From Hyphomonas atlantica corrig. (GTDB lineage Bacteria; Pseudomonadota; Alphaproteobacteria; Caulobacterales; Hyphomonadaceae), in assembly GCF_000682715.1 (NCBI RefSeq), contig NZ_AWFH01000045.1, positions 62,001-126,000 on the forward strand: a DNA stretch of 64,000 nt, given 5' to 3'. Below the pieces are notes generated by a model, which worked only from the letters and a program-made list of their open reading frames with translations, did not search any database and was not told the DNA's origin. This document shows positions 53,938 to 64,000 of the stretch, piece by piece (positions within the stretch are counted from its first letter, which is position 1; each line of letters starts with the position of its first letter). Both the position numbers and the translations under genes were made by a program.

Positions 53938-53972
53938 AAAAAACGCCGCTCCAAAGGGAGCGGCGTTTTTTT
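53938..53972. terminator. Bidirectional terminator between the S9 peptidase and atpC
   Basis: CGCCGCTCC (53944-53952) and GGAGCGGCG (53957-53965) form a perfect 9-base stem with loop AAAG. Six A residues precede it and seven T residues follow, so it works on both strands for the two convergent operons. Confidence 0.92.
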
Positions 53973-53994
53973 ATGAGATAGAGAGGCGAGCGCC

Positions 53995-54402
53995 TTAATT
54001 GACCATCGCAGCCTTGAGGCTTTCAAGATAATCATAGTGCTCCTGCAAGGTCAGCCGAGTGCTGTCTTCCTTATCGAGCGACTGTATCTTCAGATGGGTC
54101 TCTTCGAGCTCTTTCTGGACATCCTCAACCTTGAGCTTGTCCAGCATGCGAGCTTCCTCGGCAAGAATGGTCAGGCCTTCAGGCGTGACGTCCGCAAAGC
54201 CGCCACGCACAAAAATGCGCATCTTGACGTCGTTGCCTTCCAGAACACGAACGACACCGTTCTTCAGTGTCGTCATGAACGGAGCATGGTTTGCCAGCAC
54301 GCCGAACTCACCTTCCGAGCCGGGGGCGATCACATGGTCCACCTCGCCAGAGAAAAGCTCTCTGGCAGGCGAGACGAGTGAGAAGTGGAGTTTGTTGGCC
54401 AT
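53995..54402 (-). CDS. atpC: ATP synthase F1 epsilon subunit
   Basis: Central-stalk subunit of F1. The 135 residues have the beta-sandwich part (KLHFSLVSPARELFSGEVDH, GSEGEFGVLANHAPFMTTL) and a C-terminal helical hairpin. In alphaproteobacteria ATP hydrolysis is held back mainly by the zeta subunit, also encoded in this window. Last gene of the F1 operon, followed by a bidirectional terminator. Confidence 0.97.
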   Translation of the reverse strand: MANKLHFSLVSPARELFSGEVDHVIAPGSEGEFGVLANHAPFMTTLKNGVVRVLEGNDVKMRIFVRGGFADVTPEGLTILAEEARMLDKLKVEDVQKELEETHLKIQSLDKEDSTRLTLQEHYDYLESLKAAMVN

Positions 54403-54422
54403 ACTTCCTTGTCCGTAATCGC

Positions 54423-55880
<1,458 letters not shown>

Positions 55881-55894
55881 TCAGTCTTGGCCAT

Positions 55895-56773
55895 TTAGAG
55901 TGCCTCAGCACCGGAGATGATCTCGATCAGCTCCTTGGTGATCTGGGCCTGGCGTGCGCGGTTGTATTGCAGTGACAGCGAGTCAATCATTTCGCCGGCA
56001 TTGTTGGTCGCGTTGTCCATGGCCGTCATGCGGCTGGCCTGCTCGCCTGCTGCGCTTTCCAGCATGGCAGACAATATCTGGGTATTGATATAGCGCGGCA
56101 GCAGCGTTTCCAGAATGGCTTCCTCAGATGGCTCATAAATGTAGAGCGCGTTTCCAAGATCGACCGTTTCGGAATCTTCCGGAGCTGATGCCGGGATGAG
56201 TTGCTGTGCAGTCGGAACCTGGCTCAACACGTTCTTGAACTGCGAATAGACGAGTGTAGCCACGTCGAAGTCGCCCTGGTCGAATTCGAGCGTCAGCTTC
56301 TTGCCGAGGCCAATCGCGGATTCCGAGAAATCACCGCCCTTGACGCCAGAGAGGTCGACATGGCCAACGAACAGATCGCCATATTCGCGGGAAAGCTGTT
56401 CACGTCCCTTCTTGCCGACGGTGAGGATTTTCACCTCCTTGCCCTCGGCGCGAAGCTCGTCGATTTTCTGCTTGGCCAGCTTCACCACATAAGTGTTAAA
56501 GCCACCCGCCAGGCCACGCTCCGCTGTCAGCACGACAACAAGGTGTATCTTATCTTCACCGGTGCCGGTCAGAAGCTTTGGCCCACCAGCGCCAGCTGAT
56601 GCCGACAGGTTTGCCAGCACGGACGCCAGACGCTCGGCGTATGGACGCGCAGCCGTCGCAGCGTCTTGCGCCCGCTTCAGCTTCGCGGCCGCGACCATCT
56701 GCATGGCCTTGGTGATCTTCCGCGTGGATTTCACGCTTCCGATCCGGTTCTTGAGGTCCTTCAAGCTGGGCAT
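55895..56773 (-). CDS. atpG: ATP synthase F1 gamma subunit
   Basis: Rotor shaft of F1. The 292 residues begin [20 protein letters not shown] with the long N-terminal coiled coil, and end [20 protein letters not shown] with the C-terminal coil; both are diagnostic. The central Rossmann-like part contains [13 protein letters not shown]. It follows atpA by 41 bases. Confidence 0.97.
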   Translation of the reverse strand: MPSLKDLKNRIGSVKSTRKITKAMQMVAAAKLKRAQDAATAARPYAERLASVLANLSASAGAGGPKLLTGTGEDKIHLVVVLTAERGLAGGFNTYVVKLAKQKIDELRAEGKEVKILTVGKKGREQLSREYGDLFVGHVDLSGVKGGDFSESAIGLGKKLTLEFDQGDFDVATLVYSQFKNVLSQVPTAQQLIPASAPEDSETVDLGNALYIYEPSEEAILETLLPRYINTQILSAMLESAAGEQASRMTAMDNATNNAGEMIDSLSLQYNRARQAQITKELIEIISGAEAL

Positions 56774-56814
56774 GTCAGGCCTTCTGGTTCTTCGTTCTCA
56801 AACTGCGGGCGAAA

Positions 56815-58362
56815 TCAGGCGAACTTCGCCGTGAAATCGTCGAGTGTTTTCTTGATCTCGGCTTCGATGTCGTCCGTGAGGGCTTTCTCCTCACGGATTT
56901 TCTTCAACAGATCAGCCTTCGCGCCACGAACGTGAGCCAAAAGCTCCTTCTCGTAGCGGGTGACATCCTTCAGATCGACGCCGTCGAGATAGCCGCGCGT
57001 ACCGGCATAAATCACGATGACCTGCTCTTCCATCAGAAGCGGAGAGTATTGTGGCTGCTTGAGGAGCTCCGTCAGACGGGCACCACGGTTCAGCAGGCGC
57101 TGTGTCGCGGCGTCGAGGTCGGAACCAAACTTAGCGAATGCAGCCATCTCGCGATACTGAGCCAGCTCACCCTTCATGGAACCGGCAACCTTCTTCATGG
57201 CCTTCGTCTGGGCAGCGGAGCCCACACGAGACACCGAGAGGCCGACGTTCACAGCCGGGCGAATACCCTGGTAGAACAAATCGGTTTCAAGGAAGATCTG
57301 GCCGTCTGTGATGGAAATCACATTCGTCGGGATGTAGGCCGACACGTCGTTGGCCTGCGTTTCAATGATCGGCAGGGCCGTCAGGGAGCCATTGCCAGCC
57401 GCGTCACCCATCTTCGCAGCGCGCTCAAGCAGGCGGCTGTGGAGATAGAATACGTCACCCGGATAAGCTTCGCGGCCCGGAGGACGGCGCAACAGCAGCG
57501 ACATCTGGCGGTACGCAACAGCCTGCTTGGAAAGGTCATCATAGATGATCAGGGCGTGCATGCCGTTGTCACGGAACCACTCACCCATCGCGCAACCGGT
57601 GAACGGTGCGAGGTATTGCATCGGAGCCGGCTCGGAAGCAGTTGCGGATACAACAATCGTGTAATCCAGTGCGCCGCGCTCTTCGAGCGTCTTGACGACC
57701 TGCGCAACAGTGGAACGCTTCTGACCAATCGCGACGTAAACGCAGAACAGCTTCTCGCTGTCGTTCTTTGCCGCGTCATTTGTCGGCTTCTGGTTTAGGA
57801 TGGTGTCGACACAGACAGCGGTCTTGCCGGTCTGACGGTCACCAATCACAAGCTCACGCTGGCCGCGGCCAACCGGGATCATGCCGTCGATAGCCTTGAT
57901 GCCGGTCATCATTGGCTCATGCACGGATTTCCGCGGAATGATGCCAGGAGCCTTGACGTCCACACGGGCACGCTCAGCAATATCGGTGATCGGGCCTTTG
58001 CCGTCGATCGGTTCACCGAGCGGGTTCACAACGCGGCCCAGCAGGCCTTTGCCAACCGGCGCAGCAACGATCTCGTCGAGACGCTTGACTGTGTCGCCTT
58101 CCTTGATCGAACGGTCGTCACCGAAGATCACGACGCCGACATTGTCGTTTTCAAGGTTGAGCGCCATGCCTTTGATGCCGCCGTCGAATTCGACCATCTC
58201 GCCAGCCTGAACGCTGTCGAGACCATAGATGCGGGCGATACCGTCGCCAACTGACAGAACCTGACCGACATCGGAAACTTCAGCTTCAACGCCAAAGTTT
58301 TCGATCTGCGATTTCAGGATGCCCGAAATTTCTGCTGGTGAGATGTCCATCGAGCTACTCAT
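56815..58362 (-). CDS. atpA: ATP synthase F1 alpha subunit
   Basis: Non-catalytic nucleotide-binding subunit of F1. The 515 residues contain the P-loop [31 protein letters not shown], and [17 protein letters not shown] near the C-terminal helical part. The N-terminus [14 protein letters not shown] is the usual delta-binding helix. Its ATG overlaps the atpH stop by 4 bases. Confidence 0.98.
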   Translation of the reverse strand: MSSSMDISPAEISGILKSQIENFGVEAEVSDVGQVLSVGDGIARIYGLDSVQAGEMVEFDGGIKGMALNLENDNVGVVIFGDDRSIKEGDTVKRLDEIVAAPVGKGLLGRVVNPLGEPIDGKGPITDIAERARVDVKAPGIIPRKSVHEPMMTGIKAIDGMIPVGRGQRELVIGDRQTGKTAVCVDTILNQKPTNDAAKNDSEKLFCVYVAIGQKRSTVAQVVKTLEERGALDYTIVVSATASEPAPMQYLAPFTGCAMGEWFRDNGMHALIIYDDLSKQAVAYRQMSLLLRRPPGREAYPGDVFYLHSRLLERAAKMGDAAGNGSLTALPIIETQANDVSAYIPTNVISITDGQIFLETDLFYQGIRPAVNVGLSVSRVGSAAQTKAMKKVAGSMKGELAQYREMAAFAKFGSDLDAATQRLLNRGARLTELLKQPQYSPLLMEEQVIVIYAGTRGYLDGVDLKDVTRYEKELLAHVRGAKADLLKKIREEKALTDDIEAEIKKTLDDFTAKFA

Positions 58363-58919
58363 GCTCCCTTCATGGCGGTGTTCATGCGATCCAGTTTGGC
58401 GGCCAGGCTGGCGTCAACGAGTTGGGACCCGATGCGCAGCTGAATGCCGCCGATCAGCGAGGCATCAACCTCGCTGGACAATTCGACCTCGCCGCCAACG
58501 GCCTTGGCGAGGATTGATTCGATACGCTGGCGCTCTGCACCAGTCATTTCCTTTGCGGTGCGAACAACGGCGCGCTTCACACCGCGCTGCTTCGCGTACA
58601 ATTCGTCAAAAGCGATCTGCGCGCCCAGAATATCCTGAGAGCGACCGTTGCGGGCCATGACGCCTACGAAATTCGACAGCAGACCAGAGAAACCAGCCTT
58701 CTTCATGACTTCGGTCAAGGCACCCACTTTCTCATCCGCCGAAAAGGCTGGCGATCCGAGCAGAATGGCCAGATCCTTGGATTCCTTCGGCAGTTCTACA
58801 AACGCCTGAAAATCCTTGTGGACTTCGGCGAGAGCGCCCTTGTCCTGAGCAAGATCGAAGAGCGCGCTGGCATAGCGCCGGGCAGCTTCACTCGCTTTTG
58901 TCACTTTAGATGCAGCCAA
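58359..58919 (-). CDS. atpH: ATP synthase F1 delta subunit
   Basis: Links F1 to the peripheral stalk. The 186-residue form starts at TTG 58919 and begins with the family pattern [20 protein letters not shown]; the C-terminal [20 protein letters not shown] is diagnostic. A longer frame to 58976 adds 19 residues unlike other delta subunits, and no ATG gives a normal length, so the TTG start is preferred though not certain. First gene of atpHAGDC, downstream of priA as in many alphaproteobacteria. The Fo genes are elsewhere. Confidence 0.93.
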   Translation of the reverse strand: MAASKVTKASEAARRYASALFDLAQDKGALAEVHKDFQAFVELPKESKDLAILLGSPAFSADEKVGALTEVMKKAGFSGLLSNFVGVMARNGRSQDILGAQIAFDELYAKQRGVKRAVVRTAKEMTGAERQRIESILAKAVGGEVELSSEVDASLIGGIQLRIGSQLVDASLAAKLDRMNTAMKGA

Positions 58920-59097
58920 GGTTCTGTCGTCCGTGATTGAGTCGGTCAAATCGACCTGAAAAACAAAGCAGGACAACGCACCTTGCGGTACGTGCCCATA
59001 AAAACTGTGCGCCGCTTAGCATCAGTCTTTCAGCCTGACAACACAGCCAAAGAAGCTATCTATGCGGCGAAATGGCATTCACTGCAAAACCACAGGG

Positions 59098-61266
59098 CTA
59101 CAGGAATGAGTATGGATCGATATCCACCGACATCCGCACCGGGTTTGGCAACTTCAAACGAGCTATCCAGGCGGCCATATAGGCTGAAAGATCAATGTTT
59201 TTGGGTGATTTGACGAGAAACCGCCGTCGGTGACGGCCTCTCAGCACAGCAATTGGGGCCGGCGCAGGCCCAAACACCTCTATCCCTTCGCCGTTAGGCG
59301 CCTGCTGTACGATCTGCAGCGCAATTTCATCAACCATCTGAGCCGAAGGTGCAGACAGAATCATCGCCGCCAGTCGCCCAAACGGCGGAAGACCGAGTTC
59401 AGCACGAACATCCCGTTCGATCTGGAGAAATCCGTCTCGGTTGTTATCCGCCAATGCCAGCATCGCCGGGTTGTCCGGCGCGTAGGTTTGCACCAATGCC
59501 CGGCCCGGTCGCTCTGCCCGGCCCGCACGGCCTGCAACCTGGCTGAGCAGCTGGTATGTGCGCTCACCTGCGCGGAGGTCTCCGCCCTTCATGCCGCTGT
59601 CCGCGTCGACAACGCCGACGAGTGTAAGATTCGGGAAATTATGACCCTTGGCGACGATTTGCGTCCCGATGAGGACGTCGATCTCGCCCTGCTCCATCCT
59701 GTCCACAATTCCGCGCGTCGCCTCGCCCCCTTGCGCCGTGTCCGACGAGAAGATCTCAATCCGCGCCTCGGGCATCAATGTGCGCACTTCTTCAGCCACA
59801 CGCTCTACACCGGGCCCGACACCCATAAGGGAATCAGCGGCGCCGCAATGCGGACATGTCTTGGGCTTGGGAATCGAGTAACCGGTGACATGGCAGACGA
59901 GCCGCCCAGTATAACGGTGTTCGGTTAGCCAGTTTTCAGTTCCGGGTGTCTTCAGTCGTTCACCACAACTCTTGCAAATCACAAGTGGCGCGTAGCCCCG
60001 GCGGTTCAGAAACAGAAGCGTTTGCTCGCCCGCCGCGAAGGTTTCCTGCATTGCATGGATCAGATGTGGCGACAGCCAGTGATTGCGCTCCGGCGGCGCG
60101 CGGCGAAGATCAACGAGATCAACATCCGGCAGTCGCGACGCGCCCGGTCGCGCAGAGAGTTTCAGCCTCTGATAACGCCCGGATTCTGCGTTCACCATCG
60201 TTTCCAGCGCCGGCGTCGCGGAGGCCAGCACAACAACGGCCTCTTCCAGCTTCGCCCTCATGACCGCCATGTCGCGCGCATGGTATGTAACGCCGTCTTC
60301 CTGCTTGTAGCTGCCGTCGTGCTCCTCATCGATGATGATCAGCTTCAACTGCCGATATGGAAGGAAGAGCGCCGAACGCGCGCCAATGACGATTCGGGCT
60401 CGCCCATGCGCCACCTCCCGCCATGTCCGGCGACGCTCCTTGTCAGAAAGACCCGAATGCCATGGCGCCGGCTTCGCTCCGAAACGCGACTCGAACCGGG
60501 ACAGAATCGCCTGGGTCAGCGCGATTTCGGGCAAGAGGACGAGAATTTGAGCATCGGCATCAGTCTTCAGCGCTTCAGCGATGGCCTCGAAATAGACTTC
60601 TGTCTTGCCGGAGCCCGTCACCCCGTCGAGCAGGAATGTCTCGAAGGCCCGGGTGGCTACCGCAGATTTGAGCGCTTGCGCGGCTTCGGCCTGTTCATCG
60701 GTCAAGGTCGCGCCGGGCAAATCGGCCAATGGCGACTCAAATGGCAGATCTGTTGCGATTGATTCTGCGCGCAGAACGCCAGCATCCGCCAATCCTTTCA
60801 CCACTCCTGACGAGACGCCCGCCGCTTCTGACAGCACGGATGCGCTTTGCGGACCAAGCTCTCTGGCGGCGTCGATCAACTTGGTCCGGGCCTCGGTAAC
60901 TCTTGCCGGCGTGGCCCCTGTGAGCGAATACACAGTCTCAGTCGGCGACGGCACCAATCCCCCACGAGAGCGGAGCGCCATGCCAAGGACGTGACCGGGA
61001 TGAGACACGGTATATCGCGCAGCCCATTGAATGAATTCCCGCATCGGACGGGACATGGGCGGCGTCGGATAGAGTTCGGATACGAACTTCAGCTTTCGCC
61101 CGTCACCTGCGCTGTCGGGCAACATCTCCTGAACGACCCCAAGTCGCTCATACTTGCCGAGTGGTGCAGCGACGTACGCTCCCTCCTGAACGTCCAGTCC
61201 CTCGGGCACCGCATAGTCGAACGGTTCCGGCAGAGGCAGGGGAAAGAGAATCCGAGCGATGGGCAT
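59098..61266 (-). CDS. priA: Primosomal replication restart helicase PriA with altered zinc site
   Basis: Restarts stalled replication forks. The 722-residue 3'-5' helicase has an N-terminal DNA-binding domain (RILFPLPLPEPFDYAVPEG), Walker A LLDGVTGSGKTEVYFE, the DEEHDGSYKQED box and the helicase motifs TQIVAKGHNFPNL and QVAGRAGRAERPG. The zinc region at 431-474 keeps C431, C434, C471 and C474, but the inner set normally completing a second CxxC...CxxC site is T440, T443, C458 and T461. One zinc site is therefore kept and the other lost. Upstream of the F1 operon. Confidence 0.95.
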   Translation of the reverse strand: MPIARILFPLPLPEPFDYAVPEGLDVQEGAYVAAPLGKYERLGVVQEMLPDSAGDGRKLKFVSELYPTPPMSRPMREFIQWAARYTVSHPGHVLGMALRSRGGLVPSPTETVYSLTGATPARVTEARTKLIDAARELGPQSASVLSEAAGVSSGVVKGLADAGVLRAESIATDLPFESPLADLPGATLTDEQAEAAQALKSAVATRAFETFLLDGVTGSGKTEVYFEAIAEALKTDADAQILVLLPEIALTQAILSRFESRFGAKPAPWHSGLSDKERRRTWREVAHGRARIVIGARSALFLPYRQLKLIIIDEEHDGSYKQEDGVTYHARDMAVMRAKLEEAVVVLASATPALETMVNAESGRYQRLKLSARPGASRLPDVDLVDLRRAPPERNHWLSPHLIHAMQETFAAGEQTLLFLNRRGYAPLVICKSCGERLKTPGTENWLTEHRYTGRLVCHVTGYSIPKPKTCPHCGAADSLMGVGPGVERVAEEVRTLMPEARIEIFSSDTAQGGEATRGIVDRMEQGEIDVLIGTQIVAKGHNFPNLTLVGVVDADSGMKGGDLRAGERTYQLLSQVAGRAGRAERPGRALVQTYAPDNPAMLALADNNRDGFLQIERDVRAELGLPPFGRLAAMILSAPSAQMVDEIALQIVQQAPNGEGIEVFGPAPAPIAVLRGRHRRRFLVKSPKNIDLSAYMAAWIARLKLPNPVRMSVDIDPYSFL

Positions 61267-61345
61267 GAGCGAATCCCTACCCTGACGCTTCTGACCTGTC
61301 GAACCTTTCGGTCACCTGACAATTTTGACTGGCACTACAACGAAC

Positions 61346-62317
61346 CTACACACGTTCCAATTGCTGGATGGCCAGCTCGATGTCTTGCATGAGCGCCGCC
61401 TCACTCGAGCCCGTCATGCCCTCATCATCTGCAACTTCAAGCGCCTTAATATCATACTCCCAACGCCGAAGCAGTTCGAGCTTCAAACTGTCTTCACACC
61501 TGCTGGACATGAGTTGATGAACTGTTTTGAACGCGTCGGCCGGATCGAGCAAGGCGGCATCCAGATCAACATCCAATGATCGGCCAGCCTGGTAGAGCCT
61601 GTCGAGAAAATTCTGCCGCTCCAGATAGGCTTCAGCCGTCTCCCTGTCCGTGAACATCTTGCCGGCCGCGTAGAATACCCCTCCTTCTTCGCTAATGATC
61701 TCGCCAGAACTCGACGTTTCCGCGCTGACGGACATGATCGGCTGGTTTGGCGCGTAAGCATGGTCAGGAATTCCGTGCAGATGCACATCTTTCCCGGAAT
61801 GCGTTTTCAATATCTGAACCGCGCGCCGCTCATCACCCGCATTCCAGGTCCGCACCCATAAGGCTAGCCCACCATGTGCAATCTGGTCGGAAACATAGTC
61901 ACCATGTTCCTTGCCTATTAGCCGCGCGAGAACGGCGCCTAGTGCAGCACCTCCACCGCCGCCGACGGCCATGCCTGCTAATGCGGCCGCCAATGCACCA
62001 CCGGATGCAACCACCGGCACCAATCCAGCAAGCGCCCCAACATAAATCAGTCCTCCGATCACGGCGCCTTCCGCCGCACCGACATCCTCTTCTGCAACGT
62101 AGGCAATGCGTGGGGCCAGGAAATCATCCTCAATCTCGGAAACCTTGCGATAGGCATGTCCAAGCGCGCGCTCAACGCTGTCTGTCGCGGCAAGAAGGGA
62201 AATCTCGGCCCGGTCAAATCCATGAGACAAGAGGTCGTCAACCGCTGCCTGCAAGGCATCTTCAGTGTCGAACACACCAACAGCTTCACGGACCATTGTC
62301 ACATCCTGATCGCTCAT
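61346..62317 (-). CDS. Glycine-zipper membrane-associated protein of unknown function
   Basis: A 323-residue protein. The N-terminal part (EAVGVFDTEDALQAAVDDLL, HGFDRAEISLLA) resembles the domain that opens DUF1269/general stress 17M-like proteins. Two hydrophobic glycine-rich segments follow (AVIGGLIYVGALAGLVPVVA, then an Ala/Gly zipper around residues 110-130). The C-terminal half is soluble and has no recognised family. ATG at 62317 follows GGGAGAAGAG, so the longer frame to 62356 is rejected. Possibly a stress-linked envelope protein. Divergent from the MoxR gene. Confidence 0.72.
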   Translation of the reverse strand: MSDQDVTMVREAVGVFDTEDALQAAVDDLLSHGFDRAEISLLAATDSVERALGHAYRKVSEIEDDFLAPRIAYVAEEDVGAAEGAVIGGLIYVGALAGLVPVVASGGALAAALAGMAVGGGGGAALGAVLARLIGKEHGDYVSDQIAHGGLALWVRTWNAGDERRAVQILKTHSGKDVHLHGIPDHAYAPNQPIMSVSAETSSSGEIISEEGGVFYAAGKMFTDRETAEAYLERQNFLDRLYQAGRSLDVDLDAALLDPADAFKTVHQLMSSRCEDSLKLELLRRWEYDIKALEVADDEGMTGSSEAALMQDIELAIQQLERV

Positions 62318-62452
62318 CTCTCTTCTCCCACGAACTGGCCTGATCGTAGCAGACATCAGACAATCACCCCAATTCGGGGAACTACGTAAGACTACCCCTA
62401 CCCCAGCGATACCGCTTGCCAGTTTCCCTCCCGAGACCTACCCATTGGACCG

Positions 62453-63433
62453 ATGACACAGACCTCCCTCACCGGCTACGAGCCCATGACCTCAATCGAG
62501 GCCATTACGTCCGGCCTTGAATCTGTTGGATATATATCCACGCAACAGATCTCGACGGCCGTTTTTCTCGCTCTTGGTTTGCGAAAGCCCATCCTGATCG
62601 AAGGACCCGCAGGTGTCGGCAAAACCGACCTCGCAGCCTCGCTTTCGCGTTGGCTTGATGTGCCCCTTCTTCGACTGCAATGTTATGAAGGCCTGGACGA
62701 GGGCAAAGCGCTGTACGAATGGAAGTACGGTAAACAGCTTCTCTATACTCAGCTGCTGAAGGAAAAACTGAACGAAGTCGTAGGCGACGAAAAGACGCTT
62801 GAATCTTCCCTCCAAAAGCTTGGGTCGTTCGAAGACCTGTTCTTCTCGGAACAGTTCCTTGAAGCGCGCCCCTTGCTGACGGCAATGCGCCAATCAGCTG
62901 GCAGCGTTTTGCTGGTCGACGAGATCGACAAGTCTGATGAGGAATTTGAAGCGTTTCTCCTGGAAGTTCTTTCCGACTACCAGGTCACGGTGCCGGAGAT
63001 CGGAACGATCAAGGCGAACGTGCCGCCGATCGTTATTCTGACGTCGAACAATGTGCGTGAGCTCGGCGATGCCTTGAAACGCCGCTGCCTTCACTTGCAC
63101 ATAGGATTTCCGGATCATAAGCGCGAACAACGCATCGTGCAGGCCAGGGTTGAGGGAGTGTCTGAGGATCTGCTGGAACAGTTGATCAGCTTTGTTCAGT
63201 CCGTACGCGAACTAGATATCAAGAAACAACCGTCTATCGCGGAAACTGTTGATTGGGCCAAAACGCTGCTTCTGCTGCATGCGAGCGCACTTGATGAAGC
63301 ATTTGTCCGGGACACACTCAACGTACTCCTGAAACATGAAAGCGACATTGAGGCAGTGACCTCAGATATTCCAAAACTGGTGCGCGAAGCGACCAGCGGC
63401 AAACCCATGTATCCAGGGCAATTTACGCGCTAG
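62453..63433 (+). CDS. MoxR-type AAA+ ATPase (CoxD-like)
   Basis: A 326-residue AAA+ chaperone ATPase. Walker A is GPAGVGKT at residues 51-58, Walker B is LLVDEIDKSDEEFEAFLLE, and VILTSNNVRELGDALKRRC contains sensor 1 and the arginine finger. This subgroup acts with a VWA-domain protein encoded next to it to mature metalloenzymes or membrane complexes; the CoxD/CoxE pair of CO dehydrogenase is one case. The VWA gene follows after 12 bases. No CO dehydrogenase gene is in this window. Confidence 0.92.
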   Translation: MTQTSLTGYEPMTSIEAITSGLESVGYISTQQISTAVFLALGLRKPILIEGPAGVGKTDLAASLSRWLDVPLLRLQCYEGLDEGKALYEWKYGKQLLYTQLLKEKLNEVVGDEKTLESSLQKLGSFEDLFFSEQFLEARPLLTAMRQSAGSVLLVDEIDKSDEEFEAFLLEVLSDYQVTVPEIGTIKANVPPIVILTSNNVRELGDALKRRCLHLHIGFPDHKREQRIVQARVEGVSEDLLEQLISFVQSVRELDIKKQPSIAETVDWAKTLLLLHASALDEAFVRDTLNVLLKHESDIEAVTSDIPKLVREATSGKPMYPGQFTR

Positions 63434-63445
63434 GCTGGAAAAGGC

Positions 63446-64000
63446 ATGGAACGTCAGATCACCAGCTTCATTCGAGCCCTTCGCGCATCTGACGTTCGCG
63501 TTTCCACGGGTGAGGCCATTGATGCCACCCGCGCTGTTTCCGTGGCGGGCTATTCAGACCGAGCCTTCCTGAAGGATGCCTTGCGGTGCACGCTGGCCAA
63601 ATCACCAGAAGAAGCCGTCACATTTGACGAATTGTTTGATGCGTATTTCGCCCCACGCAGCCTGAACTCCTCATCTCAAGACCAAGACAATCAAAACTCC
63701 GAGCAGAGTGATGCTTCTTCGGAGATTGACCCGGTGGACCTGATGGAGTCGGGCGACGAAGCCGCGATTGCGTCTGCACTGGAGCGCGCGGCGAATGCCG
63801 TTGATGCGGACGATATTAGATTCTCTACTCAGATTGCTTACTATGCCCAACAAATGGTGCGTGAAATGGGCGGCGAACGAATACAGGAACGTCTCATGCA
63901 GGCGTTTCAGCAGCGCAGCGAAGAGGGCGATACTGAAGCAGAGCGGCTAATCGACCTAAGACGAGACTTGACAATGCGGGCGCGGGAACGCGTGCAGCGC
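63446..64000 (+). CDS. VWA-domain protein CoxE-like, 3' end missing
   Basis: The frame starts at ATG 63446 and runs off the window after 185 codons. The start MERQITSFIRALRASDVRVS, the TGEAIDATRAV helix and the low-complexity Ser/Gln/Asp linker (about residues 71-92) are as in CoxE-like proteins that carry a VWA domain further on. The domain itself is not yet reached. It is the expected partner of the preceding MoxR ATPase, 12 bases away. Confidence 0.8.
   Translation, partial: MERQITSFIRALRASDVRVSTGEAIDATRAVSVAGYSDRAFLKDALRCTLAKSPEEAVTFDELFDAYFAPRSLNSSSQDQDNQNSEQSDASSEIDPVDLMESGDEAAIASALERAANAVDADDIRFSTQIAYYAQQMVREMGGERIQERLMQAFQQRSEEGDTEAERLIDLRRDLTMRARERVQR

Overview
The window is a chromosomal segment of an alphaproteobacterium, densely packed and mostly housekeeping. 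Gene content and order are those of the Hyphomonadaceae/Caulobacterales side of the class: iscS-sufBCDS-sufT-sufA, coxB-coxA-ctaB-ctaG-coxC, priA next to atpHAGDC, an F1 zeta inhibitor (DUF1476) beside purC, and an M23 peptidase/bactofilin pair like lmdC-bacA of stalked and budding members. The genus cannot be fixed from sequence alone. No rRNA, tRNA, CRISPR array, transposase or phage gene was seen.

Layout. 1-3 kb: the 3' end of a phytase-like esterase gene, a 6S RNA with its own promoter, ygfA, a GH16 glucanase and the zeta inhibitor. 3.2-6 kb: purC, a 40-residue membrane microprotein, purS, then a TetR regulator with plsC. 6-13.8 kb (minus strand): an overlapping Fe-S assembly operon, iscS-sufB-NTF2-like-sufC-sufD-sufS-sufT-sufA, ending in a hypoxanthine-DNA glycosylase. 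13.9-20.4 kb: alpha/beta hydrolase, anmK, tyrS and a giant AsmA/YhdP protein. 20.4-25.6 kb: bcp, the lmdC-bacA cell-shape operon, NfeD and SPFH proteins, a second peroxiredoxin and an AlgH protein. 25.6-35 kb (minus): the aa3 oxidase operon followed by surf1, thrC, GNAT and EAL genes. 35-47.5 kb: TPR protein, tldD, periplasmic rhodanese, POT peptide transporter, gshA, DUF6891 protein, rsmE, aldehyde dehydrogenase, ubiA, PLP decarboxylase and a FrnE-type DsbA protein. 47.5-53.9 kb: a more AT-rich accessory block of sulfotransferase, TonB-dependent receptor and S9 peptidase. 54-61.3 kb (minus): atpHAGDC and priA. 61.3-64 kb: a glycine-zipper protein and a MoxR/VWA pair cut by the window end.

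How the genes work together. The oxidase and its assembly factors build the proton pump that feeds F1Fo, whose F1 genes and zeta inhibitor are all present here. The suf operon supplies Fe-S clusters. bcp, the Prx5-type peroxiredoxin, gshA and the DsbA-like protein handle thiols and peroxides. The lmdC-bacA operon probably links a bactofilin scaffold to local peptidoglycan cleavage.

No wholly new system is evident. The observations most worth checking are: a PriA that has lost three of four ligands of one zinc site while keeping the other; an unannotated NTF2-like gene embedded in the suf operon with a TTG start; a Cys/His/Asp-rich leader on SufB; the purC-purS microprotein; and the accessory receptor/peptidase/sulfotransferase block.
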